64,000 nucleotides of DNA from the NCBI GenBank assembly GCA_016185015.1, contig JACPOI010000041.1, positions 1 through 64,000 of the forward strand, given 5' to 3'. A program made the position numbers and the translations under genes. Below are positions 15,020 to 25,708 of the stretch, one piece after another; within the stretch, counting starts at the first letter, position 1; every line of letters begins with the position of its first letter. The notes beneath the pieces were generated by a model. The model made no database searches. It saw only the letters and a program-made list of their open reading frames with translations, and had not been told where the DNA came from. The DNA is from Burkholderiales bacterium. Lineage in GTDB: Bacteria > Pseudomonadota > Gammaproteobacteria > Burkholderiales > Burkholderiaceae_C.

Positions 15020-16546
15020 CTAGTCCGTCTTGCGCCAGGTCTGCGGGAAGAAGCCGCGCTCGGCCAGTGTGAAGGCCGCTTCGATCAGCAGAGCCAGCAG
15101 CGCCACGGGGATGGCGCCGGCCAGCAGGGTGGCGTTGTCATTCAGGGCCAAGCCGGTGACGATGCGTTCGCCGAAACCGCCGGCGCCGATGAAGGCCGCG
15201 ATGGTGGCGGTGCCGACATTGATGACGGCTGAGGTCTTGATGCCCGCCAGGATGGTGGTGCGTGCCAGCGGCAGTTCAATCAGGCGCAAGGTCGCGCCCG
15301 GGCTCAGGCCCAGGGCCATGGCCGCCTGTTTCATGCCGACGGAAACCTGGCTGAGCCCGGCGTGGGTGTTACGCACGATGGGCAGCAGGGCGTACACGGT
15401 GAGGGCGATGAAGGCCGGCAGCAGGCCGATGCTGCCGGTGAGCGGGATGAGGATGGCGAGCAGGGCCAGCGAGGGGATGGTCTGCAGCACATTGGTGGTG
15501 TTGATGATGAGGGCCCGCGCCAGTGCGTGACGCGCCGCCAGCACGCCCAGCGGGATGCCCACCACGATGCTCGCGCCCAGCGAGAGGAAGACCAGGGCCA
15601 GGTGTTCCAGCGTGAGGCGCAGCAGATCGGGGGCGAAGAGTTTGGCCAGCCAGCCCGGGGCCGCGGAGCGCTGGTCAGCTGTCTTGGCCGGCGCGGCCAG
15701 CTCGCCCGCCAGAAACGCCTGGGCCACGCGCTCGAAGCTCTGGCCCTGCAGTTCCGCGCCGGCGTTCATCTGGCGCATGGCCGCTTCGTCGATGCGGCCT
15801 TCCAGCCGGGTCAGGGCCGCCCAGCTGCGCGGCAGGCGCGCGGGCAGGCCGGCCCGGTGCAGCAGCACGGCGTCGTAGCGCGGGAAGTAGGCCGCGTCGT
15901 CCACCAGCACCTGCAGCTGGTAGGGTCCGATCTTCGCGTCGGTGGTGTAGATGTCGATGGCGTCGACCTGGCCCTGGGCCAGGGCTTCATAGGCCAGGCC
16001 GTGGTCCAGGCCGCGTGGCCGAGCCTGCGGCAGCGCGTAGGCCGACTGCAGGCCCGGCCAGCCGTCGGCCCGGCCTAGGAATTCCTGCGACAGGCCCAGG
16101 CGCAGCCCGGGGTGGTTTTTCAGGTCGGACAGGCGGCTGATCCTGAGCGCGCTGGCCTGTGAGGCGCGCATGGCCAGGGCGTAGCTGTTGTTGAAACCCA
16201 GGGGCACCGAGGCTTGCAGACCGAGCCTGGCGAGCCGCGCATTGAGCTCGGGCAGGGGTGGCACATGGTCCAGCCGCAGGATTTCGCGCGCGATGGTGCC
16301 GGTGTATTCCGGGTACAGGTCGATGCTGCCGGCCTGCAGGGCGCTGAGCAGGATGGCCGTGTTGCCCAGGCCCTGGCGGTGCGTCACCTCGGCTTCACCC
16401 GCGGTCCGGGCCGTCTGCCTGACGATCTCGGCCAGGATGTAGGCCTCGGTGAAACGCTTGGAGCCGACCGTGAGGGTTGCGCCCCCGGCGGGCAGGACCA
16501 TGGCCAGCCCGAGCAGGCCGGCGGTGAGGGCTTGCAGGAGGGTCAT
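15020..16546 (-). CDS. Fused osmoprotectant ABC substrate-binding protein and permease (OpuF/ProWX-like)
   Basis: A 508-residue protein. After a signal-like hydrophobic segment, residues ~22-280 form an OpuAC-type binding domain (GSKRFTEAYILAEIV, DLYPEYTGTIAREIL, QVDAIDIYTTDAKIG). Residues ~300-508 form a permease with about six spans and the ABC-coupling loop (MALGLSPGATLRLIELPLA). Substrates of the family are glycine betaine, choline and other quaternary amines. Known fusions usually place the permease first; here the binding domain is first. No ATPase gene is adjacent, so the energising subunit must be elsewhere. The start is uncertain: ATG 16546 is used, GTG 16567 is an alternative. Confidence 0.85.
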   Translation of the reverse strand: MTLLQALTAGLLGLAMVLPAGGATLTVGSKRFTEAYILAEIVRQTARTAGEAEVTHRQGLGNTAILLSALQAGSIDLYPEYTGTIAREILRLDHVPPLPELNARLARLGLQASVPLGFNNSYALAMRASQASALRISRLSDLKNHPGLRLGLSQEFLGRADGWPGLQSAYALPQARPRGLDHGLAYEALAQGQVDAIDIYTTDAKIGPYQLQVLVDDAAYFPRYDAVLLHRAGLPARLPRSWAALTRLEGRIDEAAMRQMNAGAELQGQSFERVAQAFLAGELAAPAKTADQRSAAPGWLAKLFAPDLLRLTLEHLALVFLSLGASIVVGIPLGVLAARHALARALIINTTNVLQTIPSLALLAILIPLTGSIGLLPAFIALTVYALLPIVRNTHAGLSQVSVGMKQAAMALGLSPGATLRLIELPLARTTILAGIKTSAVINVGTATIAAFIGAGGFGERIVTGLALNDNATLLAGAIPVALLALLIEAAFTLAERGFFPQTWRKTD

Positions 16547-16593
16547 GCGGCGGGTGGGGTGGGACACCGGTGCATTGTCACCCCGCCAAAACA

Positions 16594-16622
16594 AAAGGCC
16601 CTCGATGAGGGCCTTTGTTCGG
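16594..16622 (-). terminator. Rho-independent terminator for the 56-residue basic protein gene
   Basis: AAGGCCCTC and GAGGGCCTT form a 9-bp stem with a 3-nt loop. On the minus strand TTTTGTTTT follows, so it ends transcription of the gene at 16652-16822 just before the osmoprotectant transporter gene. Confidence 0.75.
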
Positions 16623-16639
16623 GGCTGACGCTGGCGTGA

Positions 16640-19006
<2,367 letters not shown>

Positions 19007-19012
19007 GCCGGT

Positions 19013-20044
19013 TCAGCCGGTGCGGATCACCGAGATGAACTCGTTGCCGCTCTCGGGCAACCAGACTTCGCCGGGCCGGCCCAGGATCTGGCGGATGGAG
19101 GCGCCGGCGCGCGGCATGGTCAGCACGTCGAACTTTTCCGTGCGCGGGTCGAAACGCAGCATGGCGTTGTGGTTCCACTCGGCGGCCCAGACGGTGTCCT
19201 GGTTGTCCACATAGACGGCGTACACGCGCGGGCTGTCGCCGGGCGCTTTCCAGGTGCGCCAGCTGTTCGCGGCGGGGTCGTGCATGGACAGGTTGCCGCT
19301 GCGCCATTCGGCGACCCAGATGCGGCCGCGGCTGTCGGACCAGACGCGGCGCGCGCCTTGTTCGGGCGTGGGCGGCTCCACGATGCGCGAGGCACCGGTC
19401 TTGAGGTCGATCTGCGCGATGTACGACCCGGCCAGCGAGCACCACCAGATGTCGCCCTTGGGCGTGGCACAGATGCCGTAAGGGCCGCGCCCGCGTGGCG
19501 AGGCCAACACGCTGACCGCGCCGCTGCGCACCGCGACCTTGCCCACGTAGCCGCTTTGCCCGGTGAACCAGAGGTCGCCGTTGCCATCGAAGGCGCAGGT
19601 GTTGAGGTTGGCGTAGGGCGTGCCCGCCGGCAGCGGATAGGCGCGCACCTCGCGCGCGGGCCAGCTCACGCGCACGATGGCGTTGAGCCCGCCGTCGGTG
19701 AGCCAGGCGGCACCGTCCGGGCCGGCGATGACGCCGTGCGGCGAGGAGCCGCTGCCCAGGGCGACGAGTTCCGTCTTGCCCGTGCGCGGATCGAACCAGC
19801 CCAGGTGGCCGCTGCGCTGCGCGGAGAACCAGACGCCGCCATCGGGTGCGGGGGCCAGGTCGTGGATGCCGGTGGCACGCGGCGTGTTCAGCGGCCAGGA
19901 TTGCAGGCGGCTGCCCAGGGACTGCGCGGCTGCCGTGCCGGGCAAGCCCAGCGCCAGGCCGGGCAAGGCCAGCAGGGCGGTGCGGCGCTGGAGCCCGTGC
20001 GGGCCGGGTGATGGCTGGGGTTGCGCGAACGAATGCTGCGTCAT
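19013..20044 (-). CDS. Exported beta-propeller lyase-like protein (Vgb/streptogramin-lyase family)
   Basis: A 343-residue protein with a likely Tat signal (LQRRTALLALPGLALGLPG, cleavage after TAAA-Q) and repeated blades of the type GVWFSAQRSGHLGWFDPRTG, GAAWLTDGGLNAIVRV and GDLWFTGQSGYVGKV. The repeats are those of virginiamycin B lyase. Most chromosomal homologues are not proven to linearise streptogramins, so the substrate is open. ATG 20044 has an AGGAG site before it, whereas longer in-frame starts lack support. It is convergent with fadH (6 nt apart) and divergent from the RIO kinase gene. Confidence 0.82.
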   Translation of the reverse strand: MTQHSFAQPQPSPGPHGLQRRTALLALPGLALGLPGTAAAQSLGSRLQSWPLNTPRATGIHDLAPAPDGGVWFSAQRSGHLGWFDPRTGKTELVALGSGSSPHGVIAGPDGAAWLTDGGLNAIVRVSWPAREVRAYPLPAGTPYANLNTCAFDGNGDLWFTGQSGYVGKVAVRSGAVSVLASPRGRGPYGICATPKGDIWWCSLAGSYIAQIDLKTGASRIVEPPTPEQGARRVWSDSRGRIWVAEWRSGNLSMHDPAANSWRTWKAPGDSPRVYAVYVDNQDTVWAAEWNHNAMLRFDPRTEKFDVLTMPRAGASIRQILGRPGEVWLPESGNEFISVIRTG

Positions 20045-20192
20045 GGCCAGGTCTCCTCGCGGTGGATCTCGCGCCCGCGTGGGCGGGGCAGACCATTCTG
20101 GCAGCAAGGCGGGCCGGCCGGCAAGTGCGGCGCCCGGCCGGCCATAGACCCGACGGCGCGCCTGTGAAGAGCGCAGGGCGCAAAATGGGGCG

Positions 20193-21041
20193 ATGAAAGT
20201 ACCTGAAAGACTCCAGTCCCTGGTCGAGGAAGGCCTGATCGACACGGTGGTGCGCCAGCTCATGAGCGGCAAGGAGGCGCTGGTCTACGTGGTGCGCAGC
20301 GGCGAGGAGACGCGCTGCGCCAAGGTCTACAAGGAGGCCACGCAGCGCAGCTTTCGCCAGGCGGTGGACTACACCGAGAACCGCAAGGTCAAGAACACGC
20401 GCCAGGCTCGTGCCATGGCCAAGGGCTCGCGTTATGGCCGCCAGGCCATCGAGGCGGCCTGGCAGAGTGCCGAGGTCGATGCGCTGTACCGCCTGGCTGC
20501 GGCCGGCGTGCGCGTACCCAAGCCCTGGAACTTCCACGAGGGCGTGCTGCTGATGGAGCTGGTGACGGACGAACACGGTGACGCCGCGCCGCGCCTGAAC
20601 GACGTGGCCTTCACACCCGAAGAAGCGCGCCAGCACCACGCCACCTTGCTGACCGAGGTGGTGCGCATGCTGTGCGCGGGCATCGTGCACGGCGACCTGT
20701 CGGAATTCAACATCCTGCTGGCGGCGGACGGCCCGGTGATCATCGACCTGCCGCAGGCGGTGGATGCCGCGGGCAACAACCACGCTGCGCGCATGCTGCT
20801 GCGCGACGTGGCCAATCTGCGCGGCTTCTTCGGGCAGTTTGCGCCGGAACTGCTGCTGACCGACTACGGGCCCGAGATGTGGGACCTGTACCAGCGCGGC
20901 ATGCTGGACCCCGAGACGCCGTTGAGCGGGCACTTCGAGAAGCCAGTGGGTGCGGTGGATGTGGCTGACCTGACCCGCGTGATCGACGACGCGCGGGCCG
21001 AAGAGGCGGCGCGCTTGTTGCGCGTGCAGATGGCGCGCTGA
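20193..21041 (+). CDS. RIO-type serine protein kinase
   Basis: A 282-residue atypical kinase. The nucleotide loop (SGKEALVYVV) and ATP-anchoring Lys (CAKVYKEA) are at residues ~25-50, the catalytic loop is IVHGDLSEFNILL near residue 165, and the metal-binding Asp is in VIIDLPQAVDA. These are the RIO1 hallmarks. In archaea and eukaryotes RIO kinases act in ribosome maturation; the bacterial copies are widespread but little studied. The gene is single, with its start 149 nt from that of the divergent beta-propeller gene. Confidence 0.92.
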   Translation: MKVPERLQSLVEEGLIDTVVRQLMSGKEALVYVVRSGEETRCAKVYKEATQRSFRQAVDYTENRKVKNTRQARAMAKGSRYGRQAIEAAWQSAEVDALYRLAAAGVRVPKPWNFHEGVLLMELVTDEHGDAAPRLNDVAFTPEEARQHHATLLTEVVRMLCAGIVHGDLSEFNILLAADGPVIIDLPQAVDAAGNNHAARMLLRDVANLRGFFGQFAPELLLTDYGPEMWDLYQRGMLDPETPLSGHFEKPVGAVDVADLTRVIDDARAEEAARLLRVQMAR

Positions 21042-21045
21042 TCGC

Positions 21046-21312
21046 TCAGTCGGTCGAAGGCCAGTCGCTGAAGGGGAAGGGCGCTTCTTCGCTGGCGAAG
21101 CTCAGGAAGTCGGTGAGCTGGCGGAAATAACGCCCCAGGCCTCGGCCCAGCTGCTGCAGGCGCTCGTTGGGCCCACCGGCGACGATGGCCAGCACGAACT
21201 GGACGAGGGCCAGTACCCCCAGCAGCGTGGCGGCCAGGTGGAAGGCCATGGCCATCAGGATCATGAGCAGCACGCGCACCCAGAGGCTGCGTTTTTCGGG
21301 GGTGTCACTCAT
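21046..21312 (-). CDS. DUF4389-type small membrane protein
   Basis: An 88-residue protein with one long hydrophobic stretch (VLLMILMAMAFHLAATLLGV to about residue 43) and the downstream pattern GGPNERLQQLGRGLGRYFRQ that marks DUF4389 proteins. GGAG lies about 8 nt before the ATG. It is 11 nt downstream of another small minus-strand gene and likely shares its transcript. Function unknown. Confidence 0.8.
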   Translation of the reverse strand: MSDTPEKRSLWVRVLLMILMAMAFHLAATLLGVLALVQFVLAIVAGGPNERLQQLGRGLGRYFRQLTDFLSFASEEAPFPFSDWPSTD

Positions 21313-21323
21313 GGTGTGTCTCC

Positions 21324-21551
21324 TCAGGGTGATCGGTGCAGGCGCGGCGCGGCCAGCAGGGCCAGGTTTTCCTCGATGGCGAGGTCCACATTGCGCCAGC
21401 GGCCCTTGAGCTGGGCCTTGTCCATGGCAGCCTGCAGCTGCTGCAGGTCTTTCACGGTGGGCGCCACCTTGATCTGGGCAATCGCCGCTGCCGCGTTGCC
21501 GCCCTTGACCAAGGCGAGCACCTTGCCTGGCCATTCACTTTGTTTTGCCAT
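21324..21551 (-). CDS. Small soluble protein of unknown function
   Basis: A 75-residue product starting MAKQSEWPGKVLALVKGGNA. It is helical, with a repeated Ala/Leu/Lys pattern (AAIAQIKVAPTVKDLQQLQA) and no membrane segment. It is followed 11 nt later by the DUF4389 gene, and the pairing suggests co-transcription. I do not recognise a family. The frame is open further upstream, but ATG 21551 is the first start that does not overlap the divergent gene's promoter region. Confidence 0.6.
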   Translation of the reverse strand: MAKQSEWPGKVLALVKGGNAAAAIAQIKVAPTVKDLQQLQAAMDKAQLKGRWRNVDLAIEENLALLAAPRLHRSP

Positions 21552-21615
21552 CCATGCACCTGTCAGTTCTTCAGGCCTCACTGTACACACTCGCAGCAGG
21601 TATGCTCGCCTGCTC

Positions 21616-21921
21616 ATGAACTACACCGTGAAACTGTACGACGCCGAAGGCGTGTCCGAGGCCCAGCACCGCGAGGCCGTGCTGCGGTTTCGCCGCGCGC
21701 TGGAAGAAACGCTGGGCGACGCCAGCCTGGTGCTTCCGGTGTACCTGGCCTACCAGCGCATCGCCGGTGTGTATGGCGAACAGCCCGACACCGCGGCCCT
21801 GACCGACGCCGAGCGCGAGATCGTCGAGCAATGGCAGGCGGCCGAGACGGCGGCGGTCACCGCCGTCTTCGGCCCGCTGCGCAATATGGGCGACGGCATG
21901 TACGAGCTCAAGCCCGCCTAA
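21616..21921 (+). CDS. Small conserved-looking protein of unknown function
   Basis: A 101-residue acidic protein, MNYTVKLYDAEGVSEAQHRE to GDGMYELKPA, predicted mostly helical and without signal or membrane segments. It is divergent from the small minus-strand genes and its stop overlaps that of the exonuclease gene by 4 nt. No motif ties it to a known family. The ATG 21616 start avoids an implausible 126-residue antisense extension. Confidence 0.6.
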   Translation: MNYTVKLYDAEGVSEAQHREAVLRFRRALEETLGDASLVLPVYLAYQRIAGVYGEQPDTAALTDAEREIVEQWQAAETAAVTAVFGPLRNMGDGMYELKPA

Positions 21922-22541
21922 GGCGCCTTGGCTGAGCTGCTGCCCAGCCCCAGCGCGTGGAACACGCGGATGGCGGCCCAGGCGTCGTTGGCTGCATAGA
22001 CCAGTTGCGCTTCCGTCAGCCGCGGATGGGCCCAGTTGGAGGTGGCCGCCTTCTTGGACTTGAGGTAACGACGGTTGAAGAGGATGGCCACGGCGGCCTT
22101 CACCCCCATGTCCTTGCGGTAGCCGCGCTCGCGGAACACGGCGTTCAGTTCCAGCACACCAGCCGGCTCCACGCCCAGCTTGGCCGTGATGCGCTTGCGG
22201 TCGTCACCGAGGCCGAAACCGGCCTTGGTGACGCCGTGCAGGGCTAGCAGTTCGGCCACCGGTGCGCGGCTGGCGGGCTCATGCAGCTGGAAGACCCAGG
22301 CCTGCTCGGGGGTGGCGAGTTGCACGATGTGCGGCCCGTCGGACAGCTCGCCCACACGGAAGGTGGGTTTGGACTCGGTATCGAAGCCCAGATGGGCTGC
22401 AGCAGCCAGCTCGGCACAGGCTTTTTCAGCTTCCTTGGTGGTGCTGACGAGCCGGATGCGGTCCAGCCCCAGGCGTTCAAAGGGATCGAGCAGGTTGATC
22501 TCATCCTTGCTGGGGGTGGGCTGGTGGGTGTGCGATGGCAT
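21918..22541 (-). CDS. 3'-5' exonuclease, DEDDy (RNase D-like) domain
   Basis: A 207-residue single-domain exonuclease. Exo I is LGFDTESKPTF near residue 52, and Exo III is LVYAANDAWAAIRVF near residue 180 with the Y-x3-D arrangement of the DEDDy class. The HRDC domains of full-length RNase D are absent, so it resembles the short WRN-like 3'-5' exonucleases. Its substrate (RNA or DNA) is not clear. The start codon lies 7 nt from a small TCACA/TGTGA palindrome in an AT-rich spacer. Confidence 0.88.
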   Translation of the reverse strand: MPSHTHQPTPSKDEINLLDPFERLGLDRIRLVSTTKEAEKACAELAAAAHLGFDTESKPTFRVGELSDGPHIVQLATPEQAWVFQLHEPASRAPVAELLALHGVTKAGFGLGDDRKRITAKLGVEPAGVLELNAVFRERGYRKDMGVKAAVAILFNRRYLKSKKAATSNWAHPRLTEAQLVYAANDAWAAIRVFHALGLGSSSAKAP

Positions 22542-22668
22542 TTTATTTCACAATGTGATATAAATGTGTGACAAAGAGTTACGAGTTCGGTATGCTTGCG
22601 AAAACTGCCACGACAGAGGGCAGAGGGCCAGAAGGCTCGCCAGGTTCAAGGTACTCAGGGGGTGGAAC

Positions 22669-22911
22669 ATGAATTTCGATTTCGATGAACGACAGGATCG
22701 CATCGACCAATTGTCCAAGTTGTTGTCGGTGATGCAGGACGTGGCACGCAAGCTCGCCAACGAGTCGCATGGCCGATCCTACGACAAGGCGCGTGAGCTC
22801 AATGAAATCCTGCACCGGGCCCGGCTGCAGATGGATGCCATCGAGACTGCGGAACGCTGGCAGGTCCAGATGGAACGCCGTCGCGCGCCGCGCACCAACT
22901 TCGAAAGCTGA
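22669..22911 (+). CDS. Small helical protein, paralogue of the gene at 13205
   Basis: An 80-residue, charged, all-helical protein (MNFDFDERQDRIDQLSKLL, then ARKLANESHGRSYDKAREL) with a basic tail (WQVQMERRRAPRTNF). Residues 26-59 match the 68-residue protein at 13205-13411 at 16 of 34 positions, including the SHG and YD cores. A purine-rich AGGGGGTGGAAC precedes the ATG. It sits alone between the exonuclease gene and a run of small genes. Function unknown; the paralogy is the main support for both genes. Confidence 0.72.
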   Translation: MNFDFDERQDRIDQLSKLLSVMQDVARKLANESHGRSYDKARELNEILHRARLQMDAIETAERWQVQMERRRAPRTNFES

Positions 22912-22949
22912 GCAGCGGGGATAATCGGGCGTTCCAAGTTACGCCTCCC

Positions 22950-23204
22950 ATGTCCAGCAGCAAGTCCTTCACGAGCGGTGACTACCAGCTCTACCCCTCG
23001 CCGCGCAATGCGCACCGCATCCTGTTCGAGCACCAGGTCTTCGTGCCCTTTCCCTATGCGCTGATCGACCTGCCGGCCATGGGTCTCAAGGGCCGTTACA
23101 GCCTGTTTGCAGCCAGCCGCGAGGCTGACCGCAAACAGGGCCAGCTGGTGAGCTTCGAGAACGAGGCCGACATGGCCACCTTCAACGCCAAGTTCGAGCC
23201 GTGA
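22950..23204 (+). CDS. Small protein of unknown function
   Basis: An 84-residue protein with alternating aromatic and basic residues (YQLYPSPRNAHRILFEHQVF), probably a small alpha/beta domain. Its stop overlaps the GTG start of the next gene, suggesting translational coupling to the Sui1/YciH gene. I do not recognise a family. Confidence 0.65.
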   Translation: MSSSKSFTSGDYQLYPSPRNAHRILFEHQVFVPFPYALIDLPAMGLKGRYSLFAASREADRKQGQLVSFENEADMATFNAKFEP

Positions 23205-23557
23205 AGAACAGCGGCGGTCTGGTCTATTCCACCGAGGGCGGGCGCATGTGCCCGGTCTGCCGTCGACCGCAGGCGCAGTGCGTCTGCAAGTCGCAGCAGT
23301 CAGCCCTGCCGCTGGGTGATGGCAAGGTGCGCGTGACGCGCGAAACCAGCGGGCGCGGCGGCAAGGCCGTGACGGTGGTGCGCGGCCTGCCACTCGATGC
23401 CACGGCCCTGACCCAGCTGGGCAAGCAGCTCAAGGCGGCCTGCGGTACGGGCGGCACGGTCAAGGACGGCGTGGTCGAGGTGCAGGGTGACCATGCTGAC
23501 AAGGTGCTCGCGCTGCTGCAGGCGCAGGGTTACGCCGCCAAGAGGGCCGGTGGATGA
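23201..23557 (+). CDS. Translation initiation factor Sui1 (YciH) family protein
   Basis: A 118-residue protein with a GTG start overlapping the previous stop (GTGA). The N-terminus carries a Cys pair motif (CPVCRRPQAQCVC) that could bind zinc. The C-terminal half is the SUI1 fold (KVRVTRETSGRGGKAVTVV, LKAACGTGGTVKDGVVEVQG). YciH resembles eukaryotic eIF1 and can influence start-codon fidelity in bacteria. It is the middle of three overlapping small genes. Confidence 0.92.
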   Translation: MKNSGGLVYSTEGGRMCPVCRRPQAQCVCKSQQSALPLGDGKVRVTRETSGRGGKAVTVVRGLPLDATALTQLGKQLKAACGTGGTVKDGVVEVQGDHADKVLALLQAQGYAAKRAGG

Positions 23558-23781
23558 TCCCGGAGGCTGAGCAATTGCAGCGCCTGCTGACAGTGGAAAT
23601 GCCCTACGGCAAACACAAGGGCTGCCTGATCGCCGACCTGCCCGGCAACTATCTCAACTGGTTTGCGCGCGAAGGTTTTCCCAGTGGGGACCTGGGCCGC
23701 CTGCTGGCGCTGATGCATGAGATCGACCACAACGGCCTGTCCGGCCTGCTCACGCCGCTGCGTCGCAGCGCCAAACGCTAG
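23554..23781 (+). CDS. DUF3820-family small protein
   Basis: A 75-residue protein with the family pattern EMPYGKHKGCLIADLPGNYL followed by WFAREGFPSGDLGRLLALMHEI. The family has been called a putative quorum-sensing-regulated virulence factor, but its activity is unknown; the motif resembles short modules linked to nucleases. It overlaps the Sui1 gene by 4 nt (ATGA) and ends overlapping the stop of the convergent metacaspase gene. Confidence 0.85.
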   Translation: MIPEAEQLQRLLTVEMPYGKHKGCLIADLPGNYLNWFAREGFPSGDLGRLLALMHEIDHNGLSGLLTPLRRSAKR

Positions 23782-25571
23782 GCCTTTTTCTTCGCCACCG
23801 GCGCCTTGCCGGGGAAACGCGTCTGCTGGTGCTCTCGCGGGCGGTAGAGCTGCACTTCCTGCTCATACCCCAGCTTGCTCTTGAGCACGCTGTTGCACTG
23901 CGTCACCACGTCTTCCAGCGTCTTGCGCCCGGCGGTCGCGCGCAGCTGCTGGATCAGCATGAAGGTCATGGCACCGTAGGGCACGGAGCCGTGCGTGTAC
24001 TCGTAGGCGTACTGATCTTCGCGGCAGGCGGCCAGCAGCACGGGGTTGTAGGGGCCGTGGTGGCCCAGGCGTTTCGTAGCGGCCTTGAAGGCGGTCGGGT
24101 CGTCGCTCCAGCGGCCCACGGCGCGGCCCATCTTCTGGGTGGCGCCATCCATGCCCAGGTAGCGGCGCACCACCTCGGCCGGCGCCTTGTTCATGCGGCT
24201 GCGCAGATCCAGCTTCTTGCGCGGGAACCACATCTGCTTGTCCACATCCCATTCGATGCCGCGGTGGCGCACGTCGTCGGGCGGGTTGATGCCGCGCACG
24301 GCCACTCCCCCCGCACGCGCGATGCCCCCGGAGTGGCAGCAGTCCAGGATGATGGAGAAGCGCGCTTCATAGGGCAGGTTGGCGTAGTACTGGGCCAGCA
24401 TGTCGTCGGTGATGCCGGTGTTGCCGCTCCAGTCGAAGTCGTAGGTGACCAGGGCCTCGTCCTTGTGGTCGGGCTCGCCGTCGGCATCCAGCGCGGCAAC
24501 CTGGGCGCCGTGGCCGGAATAGAAGAGCACGCGTTCGTCACCCGCGCGCACGTCTTCCAGCAGCCACTTCAGGCGCTCGTTGACACCGCGGGTGGTGGCG
24601 CGCGCGTCGAGCACCACGCGGATTTCCTCGGGCTGGTAACCACGTTCCTGCAGCATGGCGCTCATCTGGAACACGTCGTTGACGCAGCCGCTCAGGCGGT
24701 TCTCCGGCTGCGGGTACTCGTTGATGCCGATCAGAAGGGCACGGCGCTTGCGCGGGCTGCGGCGCTGGATGGTGGGGGCCTTGAACCAGGGGCCGCCCAC
24801 GGCCGGTGCCGGTTTGGGTTTCGCGGCTTGCGCGCTGCGCGGCAGGGAACCGGCCAGGCCGGCCCAGACGTTGCTGGCCGTGACTTCGTGCGCCAGGTAC
24901 TGCTCGGCGCTGTGGTCCAGCGGACCCCATTCGTCGAAATAGGTGTCGAGCTGGGTGTAGGGTGCTTCGGGGAAATCCAGTTCACAGGTGAGCACCGCGT
25001 CTTCGGCGTTGAAGAGGTGGTACCAGTGGCGCACGGTGGTGAGGGGCTTGAGGTAACCGCCGAAGCTCTCGGCCAGGGCCGGGTGGCCGATCTGCGAACC
25101 CAGGGTGACGAAAAGGCGGTCCTGGGCCAGGGACTGCTGGGCGGCCAGGGTGTCGTAGCTGATGAGCGAACCCAGGCTGTGCGCGCAGATCACGTGCGGG
25201 TTGACGCTTTTGATGGTCTGCGTCAGACCGCTGGTGAGCTGCTGGCGCAGTTGGGGCAGGGCGGTCCACTTGGCGACCATGCCGATGGTGTTGTCGATCA
25301 GCGTGCCCAGGCCTTTTTCCGCGGCGCGGCCCAGCGCGCGACGGTGCGCCCAGTAGCTGTTCCACAGGCGCTTGACGGCCTCGGCGTAGACGGCGCCGTC
25401 CGCGTGGGCGGCCTCGAAGTGCGCGTTGTAGCGCAGTTCATGGAATTCGAAAGCGTCGGCCGCCACGCCGGCACTGGCGGCCGCACTGCGGATGGACTGC
25501 TGCCACTTGGCCAGCCAGTCGCCGTTCTCGTTGGTGTTCACGCCGTGGATGCACAGGACGCGGATGCTCAT
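23778..25571 (-). CDS. Lipase-like domain fused to a metacaspase (peptidase C14)
   Basis: A 597-residue protein of two domains. Residues 1-~220 form an alpha/beta-hydrolase-like domain (VLCIHGVNTNENGDW, then ICAHSLGSLISYDTL with the Ser elbow). Residues ~255-597 form a caspase-like peptidase (KRRALLIGINEYPQPENRL), with catalytic His in VLFYSGHGAQV and Cys in IILDCCHSGGIA. No signal peptide is visible, so it is probably cytoplasmic. Metacaspases cleave after Lys/Arg, and bacterial ones are linked to stress death or defence. The fused esterase-like part is uncommon and may release or recognise a lipid signal. ATG 25571 is preferred because it follows a purine-rich AGGGGGT. Confidence 0.88.
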   Translation of the reverse strand: MSIRVLCIHGVNTNENGDWLAKWQQSIRSAAASAGVAADAFEFHELRYNAHFEAAHADGAVYAEAVKRLWNSYWAHRRALGRAAEKGLGTLIDNTIGMVAKWTALPQLRQQLTSGLTQTIKSVNPHVICAHSLGSLISYDTLAAQQSLAQDRLFVTLGSQIGHPALAESFGGYLKPLTTVRHWYHLFNAEDAVLTCELDFPEAPYTQLDTYFDEWGPLDHSAEQYLAHEVTASNVWAGLAGSLPRSAQAAKPKPAPAVGGPWFKAPTIQRRSPRKRRALLIGINEYPQPENRLSGCVNDVFQMSAMLQERGYQPEEIRVVLDARATTRGVNERLKWLLEDVRAGDERVLFYSGHGAQVAALDADGEPDHKDEALVTYDFDWSGNTGITDDMLAQYYANLPYEARFSIILDCCHSGGIARAGGVAVRGINPPDDVRHRGIEWDVDKQMWFPRKKLDLRSRMNKAPAEVVRRYLGMDGATQKMGRAVGRWSDDPTAFKAATKRLGHHGPYNPVLLAACREDQYAYEYTHGSVPYGAMTFMLIQQLRATAGRKTLEDVVTQCNSVLKSKLGYEQEVQLYRPREHQQTRFPGKAPVAKKKA

Positions 25572-25708
25572 GGGACCCCCTGACAGCTGCTTGTGGATGT
25601 GCGTCTTTATAGGCACAAATGTGGCGCCTGTCTTCCCCCATTTGTGGGAGTGCCCTGCGGCGGTGATAATCGGCGCGTTTCCCCACCCGATCCCACACGA
25701 GCAAGCGC

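Noticed and set aside
22548-22558. TCACA-A-TGTGA palindrome in the exonuclease/small-protein spacer
   Set aside because: It resembles CRP half-sites but is too short and has the wrong spacing, and it lies almost at the exonuclease start codon. No regulator is implied.
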